DNA of 64,000 nucleotides from an uncultured Draconibacterium sp. (GTDB taxonomy: Bacteria; Bacteroidota; Bacteroidia; Bacteroidales; Prolixibacteraceae), in assembly GCF_963676735.1 (NCBI RefSeq), contig NZ_OY781464.1, forward strand, positions 901,001-965,000, in the 5' to 3' direction. Positions 43,909 to 52,851 of the stretch are shown one piece after another. Position 1 is the stretch's first letter, and the number at the start of each line of letters is the position of its first letter. The translations under genes and the position numbers were made by a program. The notes below the pieces were generated by a model. It made no database searches. It was given only the letters and a program-made list of their open reading frames with translations, and was not told the DNA's origin.

Positions 43909-44361
43909 ATGAAAAAGCTATTATTCGCTTTAGGATTTGTAGTGCTTGCAGCTTTTGCCCAGGCCCAAATGATTGAGCCGGTAAAATGGGAGTTTGAACT
44001 GAAACCCTTAAAAGGTGCCAACCAATATGAAATTGTGGCAACAGCTAGCATCGATATGGGCTTTAAGTTGTACGGGGTAAACATGGCCGATGGAGGCCCG
44101 GTAAAAACCTCATTTAATTTTGAAACCATGGAAAACTGTAAAAAGTTTGGAAAACCGGTTGAAGTAACACCTTCGAAAAAAATGCACGATAAACTATTTG
44201 ATATGGAAGTTACCTACTTTAAAGATAAAGCTACCATTTCGCACAAAGTATGGGTAACCGAAAAACCTGCTAAAATTTCGGGTTACATACAGTGGATGAG
44301 TTGCAACGACGAAATGTGCACACCCCCAACCGATGAAGAATTTGAGTTTGTGATCGAGTAA
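43909..44361 (+). CDS. Stand-alone DsbD alpha-domain protein
   Basis: A 150-residue exported protein (signal to AQA) that is a clear copy of the DsbD N-terminal domain: MIEPVKWEFE against LVEPVKWSFA, GGPVKTSFNFETMENC against GGPIKTSFYFEKVENV, and the redox motif MSCNDEMCTPP against MSCNDETCTPP. It starts seven bases after dsbD. It probably takes electrons from the DsbD membrane domain and gives them to other clients, or competes with the built-in domain. An intrinsic terminator follows. Confidence 0.85.
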   Translation: MKKLLFALGFVVLAAFAQAQMIEPVKWEFELKPLKGANQYEIVATASIDMGFKLYGVNMADGGPVKTSFNFETMENCKKFGKPVEVTPSKKMHDKLFDMEVTYFKDKATISHKVWVTEKPAKISGYIQWMSCNDEMCTPPTDEEFEFVIE

Positions 44362-44403
44362 AATCGTTTGCTATTCAGCTATTTTAAAAGTAAAAACTGC
44401 ACT

Positions 44404-44438
44404 AAGGCCGGGAGCGAAAGTTTCCGGCCTTTACTTTT
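44404..44438 (+). terminator. Terminator of the dsbD operon
   Basis: AAGGCCGG and CCGGCCTT form a perfect eight-base stem (12-base loop), followed by TTACTTTT. The loop has GCGAAAGTTT, which also occurs in the tandem repeat 80 bases further on. Confidence 0.72.
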
Positions 44439-44450
44439 AATGTAGGTAGG

Positions 44451-44652
44451 GCTTAACCAAACGTTTAAGGCCGAAAGTTGTCCTGGCGATGCTTAACCAA
44501 ACGTTTAAGGCGCGAAAGTTTGCCCCGGCAACGTTTAACCAAACGTTTAAGGCTTTAACGGAAGCCCGGAGGTGTTTAACCAAACGGTTATGCCCCGGAA
44601 AGTGTTTTTACCGATAACCAAACGGTTATGCCCCTGAAATGTCTTTTTATTT
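44451..44652. repeat. Five-copy 39-42 bp imperfect tandem repeat
   Basis: Copies begin at 44451, 44491, 44533, 44574 and 44613. Copies 1-3 share TTAACCAAACGTTTAAGGC; copies 4-5 share TAACCAAACGGTTATGCCCC. The second half is looser (GAAAGT or GAAATG with CCCGG or CCTGG). Each core is an inverted repeat around AAAC, and the stems change on both sides between the two classes. The block lies between convergent genes, so it is not a promoter array. Confidence 0.85.
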
Positions 44653-44679
44653 AAACATTTAATCTGATTTGTTCTTCAA

Positions 44680-44717
44680 AAAAAAGTCCATGATTATCAA
44701 AAACCACGGACTTTTTT
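44680..44717. terminator. Bidirectional terminator between the repeat block and the M16 gene
   Basis: AAAAAAGTCC and GGACTTTTTT form a perfect ten-base stem with an 18-base loop, with A before and T after. It ends 20 bases from the minus-strand M16 stop and serves both convergent units. Confidence 0.78.
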
Positions 44718-44737
44718 ATATTTTCTAAATATGTTAT

Positions 44738-47551
44738 CTATTCAACTTTTTTAGGTAAAAACACCACATCAACCACATCGGCATTGCTGTAAAAATTGTC
44801 CGTAAATTTTTGCATTTGTCCGATAGATAAACCATCTAAAATTGCATCGAAATTTTCAGCTGCATCGCTGTTATAACCGTGGTAATATTTATTATAAAGT
44901 GCGTTTAGCCAGTATTTGTTATGCTCTTTGGCTTGTGCACGTTCTTTTTTCATGTTCAGTATAACCTTGTCCAGGTCTTCCTGGGTAGGGCCATTTTCAA
45001 CAATCTTTTCAATTTCGCGGAAAATAATTGATTTCAGGTGATCTGCTTTTTCAGGATCAGTATCAAAAGTCATTTGTAAGGTTTTACGCTCGTAAGGATA
45101 CTGGTTTGATGAGGAGCCTACGCCAACGCCGTAAGTCCCACCTTCTTTTTCGCGTACTTCTTCGGTGTAACGCAAACGCAGAATACCTTTTAATACTTCC
45201 AGCTCAATATTGCTGATTGGATTATAAGCCAGTTCCTTCCGAATAAGAATATTTACATTACCCTTTTCGGTTTGTAGGGGTACTTCAATTTTCTTTTCGG
45301 TTTTACCTTCAGGCATACGTACTTTATGGTCAACCCATTGTTCCTCGCCCGGAAGGTCTTTTAACGAGCCAATATACTTTACTGCCATTTCTTTGGCCAG
45401 GTCTTCCTCAATATTACCCACAATAAAAAAGGTAAAGTCGCCAATATCTTTAAAACGGTCGAGGTACAGTTCCTGCATTTGGTCGAAGGCAATTTCATCA
45501 AACATGTTGGCCGACATTAGTTTTGTACGCTCGTGATAAGCGGTTGCAATTAACGATAGCGAGTCGCTCATAATCTTTTTAGGATTATTGGCCATGTTTT
45601 GCAGGAAGGCTTCGTAACGGCTTTTCAGCGCACCATAAGCTTCTTCATCAAAACGAGGATTGTTAAACTGCAGGTACAGCAACTGCATCATGGTTTCAAA
45701 ATCTTTAGGTGTACTGGCACCGCTAAAGCCTTCGGTGAGCTCGCCCAGCTGTACGTTTACACTGGCTTGTTTTCCGGTTAATACTTTTTTTAGTGCAATG
45801 GCATCAAAATCGCCAACACCGTAACTTCCCATAAAACCGGATACCATGCTTGCCGCCTGCAAATCGTCGGTTCCAAAAAGCGAACTTCCCCCCGGGCTGT
45901 AGGCGCGCAGGGCTACTTCGTCTTTTTCATAATCGGCATGTTTAAAAATTACTGTGGCATTATTGGCCAGTTTCCATTCTACAGCATCCAGTTCTTCCAG
46001 TTTTTTTGTTGATACCACCTCGGCTCCCGGCAATTCGCCTTCAACCAGCGATGCAGCTTCCGCAGAATCTTCATAAGGTGCAATTTCTGCATTTTCTACT
46101 TCGTTTAAAATGGCAAAGGCTTCTTCCTGTGTCAGGTGTTTGGCTCCCGACTCGGGGCCTGTAATTACTATTGCACGGTTTTTATCTACTATCATTTCAC
46201 CGGCCAAAGCATTTACATCAGCCAGGGTAATGGTTTCCAGAATAGCTTGCCCGAATTGCCAGTCGAATTCGGCATCGGTTAATGGTTCGCCCTCAAGGTA
46301 GTAGGCCTGAATACCACGAACATACTGGTCGTTTGTAATTTTATCGCGTTGTTTGTAATCGCTTTCCATTGAGGTGAGCAGGTTTACTTTCGCACGGTTT
46401 AATTCGCCCTCGGTAAAACCATGACGTAGTATGCGTTGCGCTTCGGTGTAAACAGCGCGCAGGCCTTCATCTTCTTTATCCGGATTAGCGGTTGCAGTAA
46501 TGTATGCAGCATCGTAGCCACGAACAAAACCACCAATTTGTATCCCTCCGTTTATAAATGGCGGGTTTCCTTTTTGAAGTAACTCAGAAATACGCTCGCG
46601 GCTCATTTGGTTGAACAGGGTGCTGATATAGTCGTCGCGTAGGTAACCAATGTTTTTATTTTCGCGCGGAGTTCCTTTGTGTTTAATATAAATTGAAATA
46701 CTTGAATTTGTCGCTTCCTCGTCGGTTGCCAATACAAATTTAGTTTCGTCGTGTTCAGGTATTTCAAATTGTGGGCGTGGTTGGGCATTCTCTACGGCCG
46801 GTATTTTCGAGAACAACTCTTTTACTTTTGTTTCCAGTGCGTCAACATCAATATCTCCTACAATGGCAATGGCCTGCAAATCGGTGCGGTACCAGTCGTG
46901 GTAAAAAGCACGTAAGGTTTCATAGTCGTGGTTTTTAATCACGTCCAAATCACCAATTACATCACGTTCGGCCCATTTCGATCCCTCAAAAACCACCGGA
47001 AACCATTGGTTACGCATGCGGAACCCGGCATTGCGGCGCGTACGCCATTCTTCCGAAATTACACCACGTTCAAGGTCAATTTCTTCGTCGCTTAACAAGA
47101 GGTAATTCGACCAGTCGTTCAATACTAATAGGCACGAGTCAATCAAGCCTTCGCGGGTGGCAGGCACATCGCTCAGGTTGTAAACTGTTTCGCTAAACGA
47201 TGTGTAGGCATTGATGTTTCGGCCAAAAGCTACGCCGTTTTTTTCCAGGTAATCCAAAAAGCCTTTACCCGGATAATGTTCGGTACCGTTAAAGGCCATG
47301 TGCTCCAGAAAGTGAGCCAGCCCGTTCTGATTGTCGTTCTCCAACAGTGCACCTACATTTTGTATCATATAAAAACTAACCCGCTCTTTGGGTTCTTCGT
47401 TATGACGGATAAAATAGGTCATTCCGTTCTCTAACTTTCCTGTTCTGATAGCCGGATCAACCGGAACAGCCTGGTTGAGCATGTCTTGAGCCGATACAAA
47501 AAACGGCGCAATCAACATGGTGGCCAGCAGCGTTAATACAATTTTTCTCAT
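44738..47551 (-). CDS. M16-family zinc metallopeptidase
   Basis: A 937-residue exported protein (signal to VSA) of the pitrilysin/insulinase family with two M16 halves. The zinc motif HFLEHMAFNGT (HxxEH) is at about residue 85, and the third-ligand Glu would lie in the ERGVISEEW region about 75 residues later. The second half (from about 500) has no zinc motif, as usual, and carries the R/Y pair region (YPYERKTLQMTFDTDPE). It degrades small peptides in the periplasm. The gene stands alone and is divergent from the cysteine hydrolase. Confidence 0.88.
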   Translation of the reverse strand: MRKIVLTLLATMLIAPFFVSAQDMLNQAVPVDPAIRTGKLENGMTYFIRHNEEPKERVSFYMIQNVGALLENDNQNGLAHFLEHMAFNGTEHYPGKGFLDYLEKNGVAFGRNINAYTSFSETVYNLSDVPATREGLIDSCLLVLNDWSNYLLLSDEEIDLERGVISEEWRTRRNAGFRMRNQWFPVVFEGSKWAERDVIGDLDVIKNHDYETLRAFYHDWYRTDLQAIAIVGDIDVDALETKVKELFSKIPAVENAQPRPQFEIPEHDETKFVLATDEEATNSSISIYIKHKGTPRENKNIGYLRDDYISTLFNQMSRERISELLQKGNPPFINGGIQIGGFVRGYDAAYITATANPDKEDEGLRAVYTEAQRILRHGFTEGELNRAKVNLLTSMESDYKQRDKITNDQYVRGIQAYYLEGEPLTDAEFDWQFGQAILETITLADVNALAGEMIVDKNRAIVITGPESGAKHLTQEEAFAILNEVENAEIAPYEDSAEAASLVEGELPGAEVVSTKKLEELDAVEWKLANNATVIFKHADYEKDEVALRAYSPGGSSLFGTDDLQAASMVSGFMGSYGVGDFDAIALKKVLTGKQASVNVQLGELTEGFSGASTPKDFETMMQLLYLQFNNPRFDEEAYGALKSRYEAFLQNMANNPKKIMSDSLSLIATAYHERTKLMSANMFDEIAFDQMQELYLDRFKDIGDFTFFIVGNIEEDLAKEMAVKYIGSLKDLPGEEQWVDHKVRMPEGKTEKKIEVPLQTEKGNVNILIRKELAYNPISNIELEVLKGILRLRYTEEVREKEGGTYGVGVGSSSNQYPYERKTLQMTFDTDPEKADHLKSIIFREIEKIVENGPTQEDLDKVILNMKKERAQAKEHNKYWLNALYNKYYHGYNSDAAENFDAILDGLSIGQMQKFTDNFYSNADVVDVVFLPKKVE

Positions 47552-47720
47552 ATTTTCTTTTTAATAGTTCGTAACTGAACTGTGTTTGATTTTATTTACT
47601 CAGTATGTATAGTTATGACAATCATAATTACACAAAGGTTGAAAATTAGCATTATTTTTTTGAGAGAGAATTAATTTGATAATGAATTTCTCCTAATTTT
47701 ATAGAACAAAAGCATATAAC

Positions 47721-48344
47721 ATGAACCATTCGGATATTATTTTTTGGAATGTAGATACCCAGATTGATTTTGTTGAACCCAAGGGAAAGCTCTATGTTGA
47801 AGGAGCAGAGTTGCTAAAACCTATCTGGAGAAAACTAACACTTCTGGCTAAGCAGAAAAAGTTTAAAGTGGTTAATACAGCCGATTTTCATTATCCAAAC
47901 TCGGCTGAGTTATCGAAGAATCCGGATTTCATAAGCACTTTCCCCGAGCACTGCATGGCTGATACCAAAGGGGCCGACTACATTTGGGAAACACAACCTG
48001 AGGTTTCGGTGGTTTTTGATTGGGATAAGCACTATTTTACACTTGACAATGCAGGGGCGTTTCGGGAGATTGTTATAAGAAAGGATGCTTTTGATGTATT
48101 TGCCGGTAACAAGTATACCGATGAAATTGTAAAATTGCTCGCCCCAAAAACAGTAGTGGTTTACGGGGTTACCACCAACGTATGTGTGGATTTTGCCGTT
48201 GTGGGACTGGCAGAAAGAGTTGAAAAGGTTATTATTATTGAGGATGCGATTAAAGAATTACCCAATATCTCCTTGCCTTTTGACAACTGGAAAAAGTTGG
48301 GAGTGCAGATGATGAGTTTTGAGGAGTTGGCACAACAATTTTAA
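47721..48344 (+). CDS. Isochorismatase-fold cysteine hydrolase (nicotinamidase-like)
   Basis: A 207-residue protein. The catalytic Asp is in FWNVDTQIDFVEPKG, a metal or active-site region is in NTADFHYPNSAE, and the nucleophile Cys is in YGVTTNVCVDFAVVGLAE after a cis-peptide TT. This pattern fits nicotinamidase and related amidases that act on small amides in the cytoplasm. No operon partner. A large hairpin separates it from the convergent aminotransferase gene. Confidence 0.78.
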   Translation: MNHSDIIFWNVDTQIDFVEPKGKLYVEGAELLKPIWRKLTLLAKQKKFKVVNTADFHYPNSAELSKNPDFISTFPEHCMADTKGADYIWETQPEVSVVFDWDKHYFTLDNAGAFREIVIRKDAFDVFAGNKYTDEIVKLLAPKTVVVYGVTTNVCVDFAVVGLAERVEKVIIIEDAIKELPNISLPFDNWKKLGVQMMSFEELAQQF

Positions 48345-48352
48345 AAAAAGCA

Positions 48353-48401
48353 CAGATTACGATAATCATCTTTTGTTGTTTTGAACAATTACCGTAATCT
48401 G
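48353..48401. terminator. Hairpin between convergent genes
   Basis: CAGATTACGATAAT pairs with ATTACCGTAATCTG with one mismatch and a 21-base loop. It is preceded by seven A and followed by an AT-rich stretch, so it may terminate both converging transcripts. Confidence 0.55.
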
Positions 48402-48413
48402 CGTATTTGAATA

Positions 48414-49706
48414 TTATTTTTTACAATCGAGACAAGCATTGTAAACCCCATCAAACATTGCTTTCACATCAGTGGCAGCTACCGCCGAGAAAGCGATTCG
48501 AAGTACATTACCCAAAGCAATGAGGCCAATACTGTATTTGTTAATTAAAACCTGGCGCACTTCTTCGCCGGTTAATCCCTCGGCTAACTGTACACACATA
48601 AAATAGCCCGAATTATAAGGGATGGCAGTAAAGCACTCTTTATATTTTTCATCCCTTAATGCTTCTTTCACCGCATCGTAGCGTTTTTGCATAATGTGGT
48701 ATTTGGCCTCTTTCTGGTCGGCGTATTCTTCGCTTTCGAATGCCGAAAGTAAAAGCGATTGTGAAATATTTGCAGCATTTGAGATATTTCCACGAATGGC
48801 TCCGGCAGTTTTCGATTCCAGGGCACTGTATAGTTCTGCATCGCCACCTTTAATCCCATAGGTCATAAATCCAACACGGAATCCCCAAACGTAGTCTTCT
48901 TTGGTTGCGCCATCAACTTTTACAGCCAAAACATTTTTGTGTAACTGGCTTAGCGGTGCAAAAATACTTTCAGTAGCAATTCCTTCTTCGTAAACCAAGC
49001 CAAAGTAAGCATCGTCGGTTATGGTTACAATTTTATTACCAGCCTCTGCCGATTTTTTTATGATAGCAACAATTGCATCCTGTTCCTCAACTGTTGGAGT
49101 ATAACCCGATGGGTTGTTAGGGAAGTTCAGAATCAGGATTTTTTTCCCAATTGCACCTTCGTTTAATTTACTCTCGAATGCTTCAAGGTCGAATGCTCCA
49201 TCTTTAAAAAGATTGAATTTGCCCAGCGAACAACCATAGGCATTTGTAAGCGTTAAATTATAGTTGCCCCAAAACAGGTCGGGAACAATTATCTCATCTC
49301 CGGCATCGGCAAACATATACCCGGCCATGCTTATGCCATGGGTAAGCGCATTGGTAACCACCGGCAGACTCAGTTCGGTGCCCGCCAACGATGGATTCTT
49401 TTCGTAAATCATGCTTTTCCATTTTGCACGAATGTCGGGACGTCCGAAACTTGGGGCATAAGGAAATACCAGTGCCGGATCCAGATTGATCTTTGAAGCC
49501 ACAGCTTCCAGCCGCATTGGAGTTCCATCATCCTCGATTGCGGCTCCAATGGTTGCATTAATTTTGGTGCCTTTAGCTTCCGCTGTTTGGCCTAAAATGC
49601 CCTTTTTCGGAAAGAAAATACTTTTTCCTCTTTCCGATAGCAGTTCAAATACGGTAGTACTTTTTGCTTGAATAATGCTGTTAAGTTCAGCAGCCTGTGG
49701 ATTCAT
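48414..49706 (-). CDS. Class I/II PLP-dependent aminotransferase
   Basis: A 430-residue fold-type I enzyme from MNPQAAELNSIIQAKSTTVF (ATG 49706). Landmarks are ALTHGISMAGYMFADAGDEI, LILNFPNNPSGYTPT with the conserved Asn-Pro, ITDDAYFGLVY with the Asp that holds the PLP ring nitrogen, the Lys in KVDGATKEDYVWGFRVGF, and the carboxylate-binding Arg in NVLRIAFSA. It is related to aspartate or aromatic aminotransferases, but the substrate is unclear. It ends at a Cys-containing tail (NACLDCKK). It stands alone. Confidence 0.85.
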   Translation of the reverse strand: MNPQAAELNSIIQAKSTTVFELLSERGKSIFFPKKGILGQTAEAKGTKINATIGAAIEDDGTPMRLEAVASKINLDPALVFPYAPSFGRPDIRAKWKSMIYEKNPSLAGTELSLPVVTNALTHGISMAGYMFADAGDEIIVPDLFWGNYNLTLTNAYGCSLGKFNLFKDGAFDLEAFESKLNEGAIGKKILILNFPNNPSGYTPTVEEQDAIVAIIKKSAEAGNKIVTITDDAYFGLVYEEGIATESIFAPLSQLHKNVLAVKVDGATKEDYVWGFRVGFMTYGIKGGDAELYSALESKTAGAIRGNISNAANISQSLLLSAFESEEYADQKEAKYHIMQKRYDAVKEALRDEKYKECFTAIPYNSGYFMCVQLAEGLTGEEVRQVLINKYSIGLIALGNVLRIAFSAVAATDVKAMFDGVYNACLDCKK

Positions 49707-49956
49707 AATCAATAAATTTGTCTGTTGTTAATGGCTTGCAAGATAACGAAACCACGAATTAAAACCGTTGTTTTGTTAACAAGTTGATTTCATTTTTTAT
49801 AAAATGCTAACATTTTGAAAGTTTACTTCCTCCGACATTGTTAAATGAAAACATCGTAGCCGATAAAATGGGCTCGCAACCGTTAAAATAGAGTTCATGT
49901 TTCTATAACTTCCTATCTAACTTTAATTATTTTATGGCAGGTAATAACATTAGTTT

Positions 49957-49964
49957 TAAATTTG
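49957..49964 (+). promoter_or_regulatory. Candidate -7 box (TAAATTTG) of the CotH/T9SS gene
   Basis: A TAnnTTTG match 20 bases before the ATG, giving a short leader. No clear -33 box. Confidence 0.4.
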
Positions 49965-49984
49965 GGCGACAAAAAAGATAAAAG

Positions 49985-52300
49985 ATGAGGTTTTTAAAGT
50001 TTATTATTGCTCTGTTTATTTCATTTTATTCTGTAGCACAAAATTTACCAACGGAATACCATTATTCTGCTGATAGCAGCAGGTTAATTCGGGGCGGATT
50101 GCCGGCTTCGGGATTATACGACCTCTCGGAAATAAAAACCGCCGAACTGATATTTGAACAAGATGATTATTGGAGTCAGTTAAAAGATAATTATTATACC
50201 GAAACACCAATTGTAGCCACATTGAAATATGATGGCAAATTGGTGGGTGAAATAGGGGTGCGTTTCAGGGGAAATACCTCTTATTCGTTTAGTCATACTT
50301 CGCAAAAAAAATCTTTTAAACTAGATATTGATTTCGTTGATGATGAGTTAAGGCTGGGAGGATACAAAAACCTACGCTTTAATAATGCACATGCTGATCC
50401 GGCCTTTATGAAGGAGCTTTTGTATGGGAAACTGGCTTCGGCTTATGGGCCTATTGCCAAAGTAAATTATATTCGGCTGTTTATCAATGGAGTAGATTGG
50501 GGACTTTATTTAAACGCTCAGCACCACGATAAAACTTATTTGGAAGAATGGTTTCTGAGTAATGACGGGGCATTTTTTAGGGGAGATGAGCCCGATGAGA
50601 ATAAGTCGGTTAGCTGGGAGGGGACAAGTGCCCTCAACTATCTTGGAGCAGATACGTTGGCGTATCAAACTTACTATACCTTAAAATCAAGCGATATCGA
50701 CAGCTCGTGGCAACATTTGGTAAAGGCTTGCGAGGTGCTTGATAGTGCTACAGTCGAAAACTGTAGCATTACTGAACAGTATTTTAATATTGACCAAATC
50801 TGCTGGTTTTTGGCTGTTGAAAATATTTTTACCGATGAGGACAGTTATATTCAAAAAGGTAAAATGGATTATCTTATTTACATAGATGCTGAGACAGGTT
50901 TGTTGCAGGCAATGGAGTATGATGGCAATGAAACTTTTCAAACTGATCATGCTTTTCATCCCGCCTGGAAACCTTTTAAAAATGTAGATAATGAGAATTA
51001 TCCACTACTTAATAAATTGCTTGTAATTCCAAAATATCGCCAGCGTTATCTTGCACACTACCGCACAATTCTATCCGAAACATTAACTTCTGAAAACGTA
51101 AATCCATTAATCGATAGTCTGGATCTGAAAATTCGTGACCTGGTTGCCAATGATAACAAAAAATTATACACCACCGAAGAATATTTTGAGGCGGTGGATG
51201 ACTTGAAAATCTTTGTAGATAGGAGACATTCTTATATGGTTTACAATTCAGAAGTACAACAAAAGGCTCCTGTGATTGATACGGTGATGCTGGTAAATAG
51301 CGAAAACATTCCATTGGCAGGCAATCCCGTATCAGTAATTGCCAGTTTAGGTGAAGGAGTTGAGGAAAGTGAATTGAATTTATATTATTCGTCGGGAATG
51401 GTTGGCCGTTTTAACCAGGCGCCCATGTTTGATGACGGAGAACATGATGATGGTCTGGCTGGTGATGGAGTATACGGTGGTGAAATCCCGGGAATGCCGG
51501 GCGGTGTAATGGTACGATACTATGTTGAAGCAGTTGCAGCTAATTCGGCACGTACGGTTTCCTATTATCCGGCAAAGGCTGAAAACGATGTTTTTGTTTA
51601 CAATGTAATGCATCAGGTTGGAGAAAATGGCGTGGTAATTAACGAATTGATGGCAAGTAACTCGGAAACCGCTACCGATGAAGAAGGAAAATATGAAGAT
51701 TGGGCAGAGCTTTATAATAACAACGATTTTGATGTCAACCTGGGCGGCTATTTTTTAACAGATGATGCGACCAGGCTTGATAAATGGCAGTTTGCAGAGA
51801 ACATTATAATTGAAGCAAAAGGATATCTTATTGTTTGGACTGATGATGATAAAGAAGACGGACCTCTGCATACTTCTTTTAAACTCTCTGCTGCCGGTGA
51901 AACATTAATCCTTTCGGACAATGACTTAAATATTGTTGACCAGGTTGATTTTGGGGAGCAAAGTAGCGATATTTCATTTGCAAGGTATCCTAATGGTACG
52001 GGAGACTTCAGAACACAAACACCCACTTTTAATGAAACAAATGGGGAGCTTACGGGATTGGTGGATAATATCAAATTAAATAAAAAGAGTTTCCTTGTTT
52101 ATCCAAATCCCGTTAACGAAACCTTATACCTGCGCAGCTTGAATCAGGCAGAATTGAATACCGTGGAAATTTATAATTCAATTGGTGAAAAAATGGTTAT
52201 GGCAACAGATGCTAACGCAATAATAAACGTAAAAGATTGGCCTTCGGGGCTATATGTAGCTATTTGCGGAGACCAAAGGCAGAAGTTTATAAAAAAATAG
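49985..52300 (+). CDS. CotH-kinase-like protein with LTD and T9SS sorting tail
   Basis: A 771-residue secreted protein (signal to SVAQ). Residues about 50-440 resemble CotH protein kinases (VRFRGNTSYSFSHTSQKKSF, LRFNNAHADPAFMKELLY, then AMEYDGNETF). A lamin-tail domain follows at about 540-660 (VVINELMASNSETATDEEGK and DWAELYNNNDFDVNLGGYF). The end is a type A T9SS signal (FLVYPNPVNETLYLRS to GLYVAICGDQRQKFIKK). The C-terminal tail is cut off on export and the protein is attached to or released from the surface. CotH kinases phosphorylate spore coat proteins in Bacillus; in Bacteroidota their target is unknown. Confidence 0.85.
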   Translation: MRFLKFIIALFISFYSVAQNLPTEYHYSADSSRLIRGGLPASGLYDLSEIKTAELIFEQDDYWSQLKDNYYTETPIVATLKYDGKLVGEIGVRFRGNTSYSFSHTSQKKSFKLDIDFVDDELRLGGYKNLRFNNAHADPAFMKELLYGKLASAYGPIAKVNYIRLFINGVDWGLYLNAQHHDKTYLEEWFLSNDGAFFRGDEPDENKSVSWEGTSALNYLGADTLAYQTYYTLKSSDIDSSWQHLVKACEVLDSATVENCSITEQYFNIDQICWFLAVENIFTDEDSYIQKGKMDYLIYIDAETGLLQAMEYDGNETFQTDHAFHPAWKPFKNVDNENYPLLNKLLVIPKYRQRYLAHYRTILSETLTSENVNPLIDSLDLKIRDLVANDNKKLYTTEEYFEAVDDLKIFVDRRHSYMVYNSEVQQKAPVIDTVMLVNSENIPLAGNPVSVIASLGEGVEESELNLYYSSGMVGRFNQAPMFDDGEHDDGLAGDGVYGGEIPGMPGGVMVRYYVEAVAANSARTVSYYPAKAENDVFVYNVMHQVGENGVVINELMASNSETATDEEGKYEDWAELYNNNDFDVNLGGYFLTDDATRLDKWQFAENIIIEAKGYLIVWTDDDKEDGPLHTSFKLSAAGETLILSDNDLNIVDQVDFGEQSSDISFARYPNGTGDFRTQTPTFNETNGELTGLVDNIKLNKKSFLVYPNPVNETLYLRSLNQAELNTVEIYNSIGEKMVMATDANAIINVKDWPSGLYVAICGDQRQKFIKK

Positions 52301-52323
52301 AAGTATTTGGCAGGAACGGAAAG

Positions 52324-52743
52324 CTAAATTCCCCTAACAGCTCCAACAACAATAAAAAAACCAAGCAAGGCCACCAGCCCCGACAAAATAGTAATAAGCT
52401 GGTACTGTTTCTTGTTTTGCCAGTCGAGCACCAGGGCAAGGAGCGCCAGAACCGATGAAAAAATAAAACTCAGGTAGGCTGGTAATAGTTGTTTTTCAAT
52501 AGGAGCTTCATTAATAATTTCGTCGTGCAGTTCTTCGCTTAATATTTCTTCCGGAGTGAGTAACTGTCCCGGGGCAAGATAATCGCCTAAGACGATGTAT
52601 ACAGAAAAAATCCCGAGCATCACAAAAAATCCCAGGCCAATCAGTCGAAAAGTTTTTTTATTTTCCACCCAACCGTAAACAAGCCCAAACAAAGCCGCAA
52701 AAACAATCCATTGCGGAAACGTATACAAAAAAACTTCAGTCAT
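52324..52743 (-). CDS. Four-helix membrane protein, unknown function
   Basis: A 139-residue inner-membrane protein with hydrophobic segments at about 9-25, 33-52, 88-104 and 113-135, and a central acidic loop (LTPEEILSEELHDEIINEAP). I do not recognise it. The end of the CotH/T9SS gene converges with it, leaving 23 bases. Confidence 0.6.
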   Translation of the reverse strand: MTEVFLYTFPQWIVFAALFGLVYGWVENKKTFRLIGLGFFVMLGIFSVYIVLGDYLAPGQLLTPEEILSEELHDEIINEAPIEKQLLPAYLSFIFSSVLALLALVLDWQNKKQYQLITILSGLVALLGFFIVVGAVRGI

Positions 52744-52851
52744 CGATTATTAAATTAGTTGAAACAAAGGTTAAAATTTTTCTTAAATGTAGAAAGCGCT
52801 TTGTGTATAGAGTTTGTAAAAGCTTACTTTCGCTGTCAATAAATTATTAGA

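Noticed and set aside
44451..44652. CRISPR array
   Set aside because: Units are 39-42 bases with similarity across the whole unit and no unique spacers of constant length, and no cas genes are near.
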